This document shows, in pieces, positions 1 to 9,810 of a DNA stretch of 64,000 nucleotides; the first letter of the stretch is position 1, and every line of letters starts with the position of its first letter. The stretch is from Candida dubliniensis CD36. Its lineage: Eukaryota; Ascomycota; Pichiomycetes; Serinales; Debaryomycetaceae. The notes beneath the pieces are model-generated. The model saw only the letters and a list, made by a program, of their open reading frames with translations. It made no database searches and was not told the origin of the DNA. The stretch is taken from assembly GCF_000026945.1 (NCBI RefSeq), contig NC_012861.1, forward strand, positions 992,001-1,056,000, written 5' to 3'. Position numbers and translations under genes: made by a program.

Positions 1-82
1 TGTTATTGCTATTGTTATTATTACTGGGGTTGTTGTTATTGTCATTCATGGTTTGCTGTACACGTTGATCAATGGACATCAT
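1..82 (-). CDS. 5' end of an unidentified Asn-rich ORF (partial)
   Basis: Reading leftward on the minus strand, two adjacent ATG codons at 82-80 and 79-77 open a frame that stays open to the window edge. It begins MMSIDQRVQQTMNDNNNNP and continues in Asn/Ser-rich sequence. The 27 codons visible carry no domain, so no function can be given. Asn runs are common near the ends of Candida regulatory proteins, but that is only a general tendency. The large gap to its right would be its promoter region. The frame could still be spurious, because only 82 bases are visible. Confidence 0.45.
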   Translation of the reverse strand, partial: MMSIDQRVQQTMNDNNNNPSNNNNSNN

Positions 83-957
83 ATAATTGTTGATAATTTG
101 AAAATTAAAGAAAATGAAATGAGTTGTATCAAAAATTGTTGATTAGAATGTCAAAATCTATGAATTATATCAATGGAAGAATTAGAATGGTTTGCAAATA
201 AATAAGTAAATGTGTAAATAAATAATTGAAAAGCAAACTCTTAATTGGAAAAAAATAATTAATCCTTGGGTAATTGATGGAATAATATGAATTGATTTAG
301 TGGTGGTAGGTGGTAGGTAGTTGTGGATGAGTTTGTTTGTTTGATTTAAATTAAAAACGGCCCAAATTGATTGAATGATTGAATGAATGAATGAATGATT
401 GAAAAGAAGAAAAAAAAAAATTTTAATGATTAAATTTTAAGAATTTAATTTTTGGGGAGAAATTCAAATTTTTTTTTTTTTTTTTAACAAACCATAAAAG
501 AAGAAATAAAGAAAGAGATTATAAAAGATTAACTATATTATATATACAATCCAATTCTTTATTAAAGAACCCTTAATTAAATGGATTATAAAACAAGAAT
601 AGTTGATAATATTTTAAATTGATATATCTGTTAAACCCAATATTATCATTGTCACGTGCCTCTTGCGTTGATTTTTTTTTATTGAATTGATTATCTTTGC
701 AGCAAATGTACACGACCTTCTTCTGGTCTATACATTTATAGGATGAATGGGAACTTATTATTCATCGATTATCTTAATACATAATGCCTACTATGGTGTA
801 AACTAAATTATAGAATAATTTTGATTCATTTCTACTTGAAAAAAAAACTATTCATAGTACAATAATTATTGAAAATAACAAACGATTAGTCTAGTCATCA
901 TTCCAAAGTCTTTCTTCTTCTCCTTTTAACACTACTAGATTCTCCATCCAGAAGGAT
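83..957. other. intergenic region
   Basis: No supported gene. It holds short TGAA-type repeats around 370-400, a long T run near 471-486, and an E-box CACGTG at 653-658. It separates the start of the left-edge ORF from the 3' end of the broken LRR gene. The E-box could be a Cbf1/Tye7-type site, but its target is unclear. Confidence 0.5.
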
Positions 958-2937
958 TTATTCACTTCCATTGTAAAGATCGTCTGTTTTGGATCCTTTA
1001 ATGTAAGGGTCAAGGGATTCTGCCCTACAATGCAAACGAGAAGAACGTTTAGCAATTTCAACTAAAGTTGTATCAAATCCACTGAGATCTAATGAGAATC
1101 TTTTAATCGCTTTCAATGTCTTCCTGATATCGATAACACTAACATTCAAATTTCCCTTAGCGTTGACCCTGAGTTTGGCCCTCTTGTTCTTTTCATCCAA
1201 CATTGAAACCAAGAATGGTGAAATATAACGAAGGTTACAGTGACTTAAATCTAAAACCTCTAATGATGATATTGGCATTCTAACAGGATTTAATTCTCTC
1301 AACAAATTTCCTTGTAATGACAAATAACGCACATTTTCCAACTCTTCAAACGAATCTGGTAATTGTCGTATTCCCATATACAGTAAGGATAAATTCCTAA
1401 CACTAACGGGAAATAAACCAGCATCTAATGTTTTGACATTACCTATATGAATTTCAATTCTTTGAAGTCTAGATTCTTTCAAATTCAACAACTTTAATGT
1501 CTGATGATCAATATTTAAGTTTTTGAGGACCAAAATACTCAACATCAACGGCCACTTCACCATTTGGGTAAGAGAGTTCATTTTTCCCAGCTCGCTTGCA
1601 ATTAAATGCAAACCTGCAAGACTAGTTGGCAAATGACACATGAAATCTGAATTTACAAAAGTTAGGTATTTGGCAGTCAATATAAATTCTTCAACCATAT
1701 GAGGGATTCTAAAGTCACTTTCCAATGTTACTTTTGAAGTATGAATATTAACTTTCCGTAAATTCTCGCCCAAATGTCCGTCATTAAAAAAAATACCACG
1801 AAGATTTAAAACCTCTAAACTAGTGGGGAGTACCAAACTACTGAAATTAACATTTTGAAAGCCAGTGTTTTGAATTCTTAATACCTTCAAATTTGGAGGA
1901 AAGGTTAACAGTGAGTTGTCGGAACCTTCCAAACTTGGAATACGACATTCCAAGCATTGTAAGTTCTCTAGCTTCAGAAAGGAGTCTTCATTAAACAAAC
2001 CAATGGGGTAATTAGACTGTTGAAATTCCAAATGTTTTAAATGTCGGAATTGTCGTAAGCCTTCAAAATTAGACAACTTTTCACAAGAATGCAAGGTTAA
2101 CTTTTGTAGATTTGGAGCAATTATTCCTGTTTCATCAAAAGACTGAATATTTGGCAACTTAAGTACTAAATACTCTAAATTAAACAATTCTTCAGATACA
2201 ACATTTACTGAGACTAGTTCTGCAAGTATCTCTAATTTTCGCAAGATCGGAGGTAATGTAACTTCGATTAACCGATTAGTAACGATTTTTAAATCCTCTA
2301 AATCAGAAGAAAATATGAATCTTTGGTTTGTCACACTAGTATTTGCTGTGGTGATATTCAATTTTTTTACACCAGGGATAACATAACTAGCTAATGAAAC
2401 GGCCAATAATTGAATGCTTTTAGCAACAGGAGGTATTGTTATTGGATTTAGATAATTTGACAAACTCAAACAATCAAGCTTAATTTTGGATTCTAAAAAT
2501 GACCTTAACAACACCACTGGTGTTTGATCGTTTCTCCCATTAAAAGAACAGTTAATACTCAGAGCATCAATTAAAATTTCAGGGAAAGTGGTCACAACAC
2601 GTGAAAATTGGACCCCATTGTCTATTTGAATGCAACTTGGGAACACATTCCATTGATGAATACCCTCCTTCAAATTATTGAGTGTGATTTTGAACTGTTG
2701 GCAAGAACATTTTGAGTAACCAACACCTAGTTCATTACTCCACTTGTGTCTTTCAACCTGATCGGTAATACTTACGTTTGACAAAATTTTAGATGCTACA
2801 ACCTCTTGAATTGGTAGGAAACATAATAACTCTGGTAATGCACATATTGGTATAAAATCAATAATTGTAGTAATAATTTCAGATGGTAGTTCTTATAACT
2901 TGATAAAAAATTTGGAGTCGTCACCTATGAGAACCAT
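958..2937 (-). pseudogene. leucine-rich-repeat / F-box-like gene with premature stop
   Basis: A 608-codon open frame (2784 to 958) encodes a protein of irregular leucine-rich repeats (for example LEVLNLRG, VRYLSLQGNLLREL, LEVLDLSHCNLRYI). It resembles the Candida-expanded LRR family often labelled IFA. The open frame has no ATG near its start; the first Met codon is about 365 codons in. Continuing upstream in the same frame, codons 2892-2785 read ELPSEIITTIIDFIP and onward, an F-box-like helix of the kind expected at the N-terminus. A TAA at 2895-2893 precedes it, and 14 codons further up is an in-frame ATG at 2937. One nonsense codon therefore separates the natural start from an otherwise intact gene. 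Alternatives are an error in the sequence, a strain-specific allele, or stop readthrough. The function of the intact family is unknown to me; F-box plus LRR proteins are usually SCF ubiquitin-ligase substrate receptors. Confidence 0.7.
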
Positions 2938-3980
2938 GATAATACTTCAAGATAGTAATTGGAAATTTACAAAATTAATATGAAATTTGCTGTTGATTAA
3001 TACCGGTCCAGCAGTTGTTGACGCGTAGTTTAATTTGTCATTTAGCAACCCCAAGAAATTTTGAAAAGGAAATGATTGATTGATCTTCAAATACAAGAAT
3101 TATGTAATATCTTTCGTGTTTTCAAAGTAGGTTTGAATGAAAACAATTTCAAGTTTTAAAAAGGAAAAAAGCCAAATGTTGAATAATTTATGAGTATATT
3201 AGATTGAAAGTTCTTTTGGTGTTCGAAACAAAAAAAAAAGCTCTGTTGGAAATACCTTAAATCACAAGATACAAAGTGTTTGCGGACTACCAAATTCTCT
3301 CAATATTCAATTCGTCATTCTTATTGTAAATTATAAGCTTATATAAGTGATACTCTTACTTCATTTACTCATATTCACAAATCCTAACTTTTAACTTTTG
3401 GTGTAATGATATTTTTGATCCCTTTTTAAACAAAATCAGAACATTGAAATTGACCAGTTGGAATGCATGAGTTGATCTTATCTATAATTTGTTAATTGGA
3501 ATTTTCTATCAATGTTCTCTCATTATGTATAGACCTTGTGTGAAGTAATTAAGATATACCGTCTCTCAATTGATTTGACATTTAATACATTTGCCTGTTT
3601 TTCATTCAAATCGTTCCCTCCAAGTAATGCAACAAAAAAAAAAAAGATTCTAGTTGTGGAATTAATATAGATTTAATCGATTACATGAACTTATTAATCA
3701 CTGGGTGGTAGTAATTGTTGTAGTAGCCCTCTCATAATTGATGATAATTTGATGTTCGAATTGTGTTGCCAAACTCATTTTATTTTGCTTTGATGGAGAT
3801 TGGTAATAAATACACGACTTGAGTAAAACAAATTTGATGAGTGAATTAAACAGAAACATAAAAAAAAAAATATCTTTTTACCCCCATAAAGCAAATATTA
3901 CAAGATTTCATTAAATTATTACATCAATTCTTCTAATTTGTTATTATTTGATTGGTTTTTTTTGGTTTCAATAAAAGAAT
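2938..3980. other. intergenic region (divergent)
   Basis: About 1 kb between the start of the broken LRR gene and the start of the POM34-like gene. No gene seen. It has several A/T runs and a 12-bp palindrome TATAAGCTTATA at 3332-3343 followed by TATAAG, a possible core-promoter element. Confidence 0.5.
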
Positions 3981-5552
3981 ATGCCTGAAACAGTATTAGA
4001 GGATTCAATATATGAAGATGCTGTTAGTTTTACTACTAAACCATATGATTCTGTTTATCCTCAAATAGATTCATCAATTGTTAATTTACCAGTAACATTA
4101 CAACGATTACCACGAAATAATAGTATGAGTGGCAATGGACTAGTTTCTACTATTAATTTCAATTCTAAATCATTATCATCTGAAAGAGAGCACTTTAATA
4201 ATATGTCCTTACTGAATGTTAATCCATCATCAACGTCATCATCCACTGTTTTGAAAGATGTTAATTTTAAAATTTTACAAACAAAATTATCTCTTGAAAA
4301 AGATAAACAATGGAAACAACAAGAATTGGAAGTAGTCAAACGATTAGATCGTCCAATGTATTATAAACCACCAAGTCATGATTTTAAAGATGGATTTTAT
4401 GGAATTAAGGATTGTCTTCCTCCAAATGTCAAACTTAATGATCAATCCCCACAACAACAAGAGGAAAACGATAATAGCTTTAATAAAGCAACCAAGTTTC
4501 CAATATTTATTAATGCAGCAACAGCAAAAAGAGCAAAAGACAATAAAACACATGCACAAGTATTACAAAGTATAAGAAATGAATTGAATGAAGATGATAT
4601 AAATGATAATGATGATGATCCTAATAGTACTGATAATCCACGAGGATCTTGGGAAAATCCTGTTGTAAAAGAAGCAATTTCAAGACAAATTAATCTTGAA
4701 TATCAAATGAAATCATTAATACGGAATATTATTTATTTACTGATATTTATTTTATTCAAATCATCAATTTCAAAATTATTCTTATTATTATTAACTGCCA
4801 GAACCATATCACCAACAGAATCTGATTCTCAATTATATAACTATAGTCATAATAATCATATGATAAATTCTCAATCGTCACCATTATCAAATACCACTTC
4901 AAATTTGACATTTTATTTTGTATTAATAACAAAATTAATTATGGGATATTTCATTATTAATATAATTATTTCTGGTTTCAAATTATTAAAAGGTCAAGAT
5001 CAATGTTATGATTTACCATTAACTATCCATCAACGGAAATTATTAGGATTAAAAGTTAATGATGTTCCAGAAGATTATGTAATTGATGAAAAAGCTGAAA
5101 TGATTTTAAAACAAAGAAGATATGATTTATTAAAGAATAAAGGTAAGTCTGTCAATAATCAACAACAACAACAACAACAACAACCACAATCAATACCAAA
5201 ATATAAAAAATTAAATGATTATTATTGTTCATCTTATTATGATGGTGTTAATGAAGCAGAGGAAGATTCTATGTTTAATATTAATCCTCAATTTAATGAT
5301 AAGAATAAAGATAGCTCATTGATTAAAAATCAAAGTTTATATCAACCAAGACATGATGAAGGTGGTAGTAAGTCTAATAATCCTATTGAATTGAATAATC
5401 AAGTATCGACTCTGGGTTTGAAGTTTTTAGGAAATCAAACTGTTCTTGGAGTCCAAAATAAGAATATGAATTCAAAATATTCATTACAAACGATTCAAAA
5501 AGCACAATCTAAATTTGAAAAAAATTTTGATATTCAATTCAATTGTAATTGA
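3981..5552 (+). CDS. POM34: POM34-like nuclear pore membrane protein
   Basis: 523 aa, ATG start. Two hydrophobic helices lie at about residues 247-272 (LIRNIIYLLIFILFK region) and 310-336 (FYFVLITKLIMGYF region). They are followed by the motif LPLTIHQRKLLGL, which I associate with the NPCC/Pom34 family of transmembrane nucleoporins that anchor the pore in the nuclear envelope. The S. cerevisiae protein is about 300 aa; this one is longer because of Asn/Ser/Gln-rich N- and C-terminal tails, including a CAA-repeat polyGln tract at about 5159-5186. It converges with the Cdc14-family gene, with only 41 bp between the stop codons. Identification rests on two membrane segments plus the LTxxQRKLLGL box, so it is good but not certain. 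Confidence 0.72.
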   Translation: MPETVLEDSIYEDAVSFTTKPYDSVYPQIDSSIVNLPVTLQRLPRNNSMSGNGLVSTINFNSKSLSSEREHFNNMSLLNVNPSSTSSSTVLKDVNFKILQTKLSLEKDKQWKQQELEVVKRLDRPMYYKPPSHDFKDGFYGIKDCLPPNVKLNDQSPQQQEENDNSFNKATKFPIFINAATAKRAKDNKTHAQVLQSIRNELNEDDINDNDDDPNSTDNPRGSWENPVVKEAISRQINLEYQMKSLIRNIIYLLIFILFKSSISKLFLLLLTARTISPTESDSQLYNYSHNNHMINSQSSPLSNTTSNLTFYFVLITKLIMGYFIINIIISGFKLLKGQDQCYDLPLTIHQRKLLGLKVNDVPEDYVIDEKAEMILKQRRYDLLKNKGKSVNNQQQQQQQQPQSIPKYKKLNDYYCSSYYDGVNEAEEDSMFNINPQFNDKNKDSSLIKNQSLYQPRHDEGGSKSNNPIELNNQVSTLGLKFLGNQTVLGVQNKNMNSKYSLQTIQKAQSKFEKNFDIQFNCN

Positions 5553-5593
5553 AAGTAAACTATAGACATATATGTAGCTCTATTTTTATTAAT

Positions 5594-6421
5594 TTATAAA
5601 TTGTTTAATTGATTAAGATTTTCAATTAATGAATCAATTTCTGGAAAATCATTAATAAAAAATTGAGATTTTTCTTGAATTGATTTACCCCCACCATTAG
5701 GATTAGTATTATCAATTTCTTCTGATAAATAAAGCATTAAAAATTCAATGATTTTAAAATTTAAATTATTATTTAATTCTTCATCTTCATTATTACTACT
5801 GTTAGTGTTTGTGTTTGTGTTGGTTTGATCATTAATATTTTCAAATGAACTCAATTTAAAATGTTTAATTAATATACTACAACCATTTAAATTTTCAAAT
5901 ATTCGGTAATTATCATAATTTTTCAATAAAACATGAATCAAAGTTGATATTAATGATATGGATAATTTTATATTATCATTAGTAGTATCTTTGTTGTTGC
6001 AGCCATCTAATAAATCAAGAATAATTTTCATATTATGCTGATTAATATTGAAAATTCTTTTGGAATTGGGATGAATCAATAATATACCTTGAATTATTTG
6101 ATTACTCAATAGATAATCATTTAAAGATAATTTATATTTATCATAAATTGGTAATAAATATTGTATTAAATTATATTGGAAATTATCTTGTGAAATTTGA
6201 AATTGTATCAATTGTTGTAAATCTCGATTTTGTTTAATATGGCGTTGATTATACATCAATGATGCACTATTATTATTGGTATTCATTAATAAGTTTTGAT
6301 ATTGTTTAATCGATGGTAATAAACTCATCAACAATTGATGAGTTTGTTCCAATCCAGTTATTACTGTCGGTAGTTCATTTGATGTTAATAAATTTATGAT
6401 TTGAATTAATTCTTGTTCCAT
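5594..6421 (-). CDS. SIN-component Cdc14 family protein (not the phosphatase)
   Basis: 275 aa, ATG start. The core GILLIHPNSKRIFNINQHNM followed by KIILDLLDG matches the signature of the small fungal Cdc14 family named after S. pombe cdc14. That protein is a septation-initiation-network component that binds the GCKIII kinase Sid1. The protein has no phosphatase CX5R motif, so it should not be confused with the CDC14 phosphatase. It is all-helical in appearance, with an acidic Asn/Glu insert near residues 205-220. It shares a 1-kb divergent promoter region with the NIPA-like gene, and an E-box CACGTGAC lies 234 bp upstream of its ATG. The GCKIII kinase gene KIC1 lies 3.4 kb away. A role in cell separation or the RAM/SIN pathway is inference. 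Confidence 0.68.
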   Translation of the reverse strand: MEQELIQIINLLTSNELPTVITGLEQTHQLLMSLLPSIKQYQNLLMNTNNNSASLMYNQRHIKQNRDLQQLIQFQISQDNFQYNLIQYLLPIYDKYKLSLNDYLLSNQIIQGILLIHPNSKRIFNINQHNMKIILDLLDGCNNKDTTNDNIKLSISLISTLIHVLLKNYDNYRIFENLNGCSILIKHFKLSSFENINDQTNTNTNTNSSNNEDEELNNNLNFKIIEFLMLYLSEEIDNTNPNGGGKSIQEKSQFFINDFPEIDSLIENLNQLNNL

Positions 6422-7490
6422 AATTAAAGTGGTCTAAGTAAATAGTAAGTTTATGATGGTTTTAATATTGGATATTCATATATAAGTTGGTAGTGGTGGT
6501 GGTGGTGGTTTGAAAATAGACGATTGAAATTGGCACCACACCATCCTCCAAACAAAATCAAAAAATATGTTGTTGTTGATAGTAGGAATGGAAGTCGTGG
6601 ATTATGTACCAAAAAAAGGATTGTGTTGCTACCAATTGATGGGCTATAATGTTCCACGTGACCTATTTATTTTAAACACAATTGTATAAACAACAATGAA
6701 AAGTATAACACCATATTAACGGATGATTCCCATCTGTTTCTCTCTCTGAAACCACGTCATATTTTTTATGTGGGTGTCAATACAACATAACTATCATTAT
6801 GCATAATATTTATGTAGACAATGTTGTAATATGTAACAGCAACGACAATATTGTCATTCAAACAAACAGTTCATTATCAATCTACACATGATTTAGTTTT
6901 ATATGTATATTTTAACAGAACTAAGTATTAGATGCTGGTTACTGTGTTAAAAAAAGAATGAATGAGTGTAGTGTAGATTGGTGTGCGTGCGTTGTGGGTT
7001 GTGGGAGGTACCGCCTCCTTCTTGCTGATTGTTTTGTGTTTGCGTATTATTGTTGTTGATTCCGATCGTACACCAGAAGATTGACAGGGGGAAAGCTAGT
7101 TGGGCCCAGAGAAAACAGTCTGGTGGGCTATGGGCGGAGGGCGACAAAAAAAAAAAGTAATTCTACCACGACCTTTCGCTTCCACCAACTATTATTTATC
7201 ACACACATACTTTGAGGTATCAACTTAAAAAAAAGAGGAACACCAACTCCAACAAACAATACACAAGATTCCGATCTATACGATTCACCTTCCCTCAGAC
7301 TATATTATTTATAAATCTATACTTCAGTTCATTCTTTTTCAAGTATTATTTATTTATTTCATTCTTTTTTTATTTATTTTCTACATTTGTTTTCTCATTT
7401 TATTTTGTTTTATTATAAGTTTCCTTACTACTTCCAAATCCAATCCAATCATTAGATTATCAAACGAACACCTTATCCCTTAACGTCAAA
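6422..7490. promoter_or_regulatory. divergent promoter region with E-box
   Basis: About 1.07 kb between two divergent genes. CACGTGAC at 6655-6662 is an extended E-box of the type bound by Cbf1/Tye7/Pho4-like bHLH factors. A second part, roughly 6970-7145, is unusually G- and GC-rich for this window (GGAGGTACCGCCTCC and GGGCGGAGGGCG stretches). From about 7320 onward it is T-rich and leads into the NIPA-like ATG. No gene seen. Confidence 0.45.
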
Positions 7491-9143
7491 ATGTCTGAAT
7501 CTTCTACTTCTTCTATTATACTAGGATGTTCAGTAGCAGTGATATCATCTGGTTTGCAATCATTAGGTATAACACTACAAAGAAAATCACATTTATTACA
7601 CATTCAATATCTTCCTATAGATTCAACTATTCCAACAAATACCAACACTAGCAATATAGAGGACCAACAGCAAGAACATGAACAGGAACAACATTTACGA
7701 CGTCAAATACATTTAAATCATCAACAACAAAAATATAAACGAAATATGTGGCTTTTCGGGTTTTTATTATTTATTATAGCCAATGTTTTAGGGTCAATTA
7801 TTCAAATAAGTACTTTACCATTGATTATACTATCACCTTTACAAAGTATTGGATTAATATTTAATTCTATTTTAAGTTGTTTATTATTACCTGGTGATCA
7901 TTTCACTAATAAATTATGGGTGGGAACTGGGATAATATCTTTAGGAGCAATAATTATTGCTTATAATGGTAATGTCAATTCAATGCCACCAAATTCACCT
8001 TCAAAACCATTGCCACCTATTGATGAAAGGTTTCATTTGATTTTACAAAAATTGATTAATCCAAGTTTTGTTGTTTGGTTTATTGGGACTTTTATTATGA
8101 TGTTGGGATTATTACTTGTGAATTATATTTATTTGAATAAGAAAATCCGGCAATTACAATCTCGACAACCATTTTCAATAATCACAATGAGTAACGACAA
8201 TAATAATAACAATAAAGCAAAACATATTCCTGTAAATTCATGTAACAATAAATATCAATTTTTTAAAGGTGTGAATTATGGAATTATTAGTGGTACATTA
8301 ACAGCTCATACTTTTTTATTTGCCAAATCTATTATTGATGTAATTATTGAAACTATTCTTCATGAGAATTTTAAAAATTTATTTACAATTACTAATGCCC
8401 TACCATATTTATTATTATTAACCATGTTATCAATTGTTGGACTACAATTAACTGCATTTAATTTGGGTTTAGCTCAAATCACTACGGCAATATTATATCC
8501 CTTATGCTTTTTAATTTATAATTTCATTAATTTGATTAATGATTTAATTTTTAATTCATTAATAACAAGTCACAAAATGACTTGGTTACAATTAGTATGG
8601 ATAATTATTGGATTAGTTGGGGTATTATGTGGAGTAGTAATATTAAGTTGGGATAGTGCATTTAATGCAAATCAAAATCAAAGGAATTTTAAAAATGGAC
8701 ATGATCATGGAATTGGAATCGAAGATGGCACTGATTTAATCAGTATGAAATTTCCTTACAACAATAATAGTGGTAATGGTATTGACAACGATAATAATGT
8801 TGATCCCCATCAATCATACTTGTTTGGTCGTGTTGATGAACAAACAGAATTGCTTGAAGGATCAAGATCAGGATCAACTCCGCTTTCTTCTTCTTCCTCA
8901 TATAATTCAGCTGATAGTGGTCCATTAGATGTTTATAAACCATACAGTGATGAACCCACAAAGGATCTGGCCACTATTACTATTCAACAACAACAACAAA
9001 AACCTAATATTGAGGCATTGATTGAATTAAATGATGAAGCGGCCATTGATGCTGAAATTTCCATGTTGTCTAAGAATAGTACTAACCAGAGATTGTCTTT
9101 TGAACAAAATCAATTATTAAACCTGTTAGATTTGAGTAAATAG
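7491..9143 (+). CDS. NIPA-type (DUF803) multi-pass membrane transporter
   Basis: 550 aa, ATG start. It opens with a hydrophobic helix containing a GLQSLGITLQRKSH stretch, typical of the NIPA/DUF803 family, members of which have been described as magnesium transporters in animals and plants. More membrane helices follow at about residues 85-105, 110-135, 143-158, 195-215, 258-285, 303-328, 332-350 and 365-388. The family core is interrupted by a hydrophilic Gln/His-rich insert (about residues 48-85) between helices 1 and 2. The C-terminal 150 residues are hydrophilic, with Ser-rich and Gln-run segments. Substrate specificity cannot be read from the sequence. Location (plasma membrane or endomembrane) is open. 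Confidence 0.72.
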   Translation: MSESSTSSIILGCSVAVISSGLQSLGITLQRKSHLLHIQYLPIDSTIPTNTNTSNIEDQQQEHEQEQHLRRQIHLNHQQQKYKRNMWLFGFLLFIIANVLGSIIQISTLPLIILSPLQSIGLIFNSILSCLLLPGDHFTNKLWVGTGIISLGAIIIAYNGNVNSMPPNSPSKPLPPIDERFHLILQKLINPSFVVWFIGTFIMMLGLLLVNYIYLNKKIRQLQSRQPFSIITMSNDNNNNNKAKHIPVNSCNNKYQFFKGVNYGIISGTLTAHTFLFAKSIIDVIIETILHENFKNLFTITNALPYLLLLTMLSIVGLQLTAFNLGLAQITTAILYPLCFLIYNFINLINDLIFNSLITSHKMTWLQLVWIIIGLVGVLCGVVILSWDSAFNANQNQRNFKNGHDHGIGIEDGTDLISMKFPYNNNSGNGIDNDNNVDPHQSYLFGRVDEQTELLEGSRSGSTPLSSSSSYNSADSGPLDVYKPYSDEPTKDLATITIQQQQQKPNIEALIELNDEAAIDAEISMLSKNSTNQRLSFEQNQLLNLLDLSK

Positions 9144-9810
9144 AATGATTAGAAGTTTAATGAGATGTGCTTGATAGAAAAGTTAAAATGATGATCTTTA
9201 TATATAGAAAGGTTATATATCACATGGATGAATAAATTATGAAATGAATGAGATGTTTTTTGGTAACTAGACTTTTTGGAATCACGTCTCTCTTTATAAT
9301 TGGTTTTAATAACCATTATTCCCCGAAACAAAAATATATTGATGAATCCTTTTTTACTTTGACATTATTGAATAAGTGTCGTTGTTGATAGTTTGTAACA
9401 TATCGCATGGCATAAACAAGACAGTTACTTTTCTCGTCTCAGTCGTAGGTGGTTGTCGCGGTAGTTCTTCGTCTGAGAAAGTATTTTTTGTCCGTCCTGC
9501 CGTGTCGCCCATCTCCTTCCACCTTTTTTTTTTCTACTCTTTGTTTTGAGATCCATTCCCTTCCAACAAGAAATCTGCTCACTTAAAATTAAACGCATCT
9601 AAATTTTCTTATTTACTTTTGACGGGGCTTCTCTTTTACTTCCATTTCTTTTTAATAACAAAAAGAAAGAAAACTAATCATTCCCATTTCACATCCAACA
9701 ACCTACTTAAAACAAATTAGACTATAGTTAGAAAGGTCTCAATATTACTTCCCCCTACCCAACACTGTTAGACAACTAAACATTATTGAACATTTTCTTA
9801 TTGTGGGTTG
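9144..9810. other. intergenic region upstream of KIC1
   Basis: 667 bp between the NIPA-like stop and the KIC1 ATG. No gene seen. The KIC1-proximal half is C/T-rich on the plus strand (TTTTTTTTTTCTACTC, CTTCCCCCTACCC), a common feature of Candida promoters and leaders. Confidence 0.5.
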
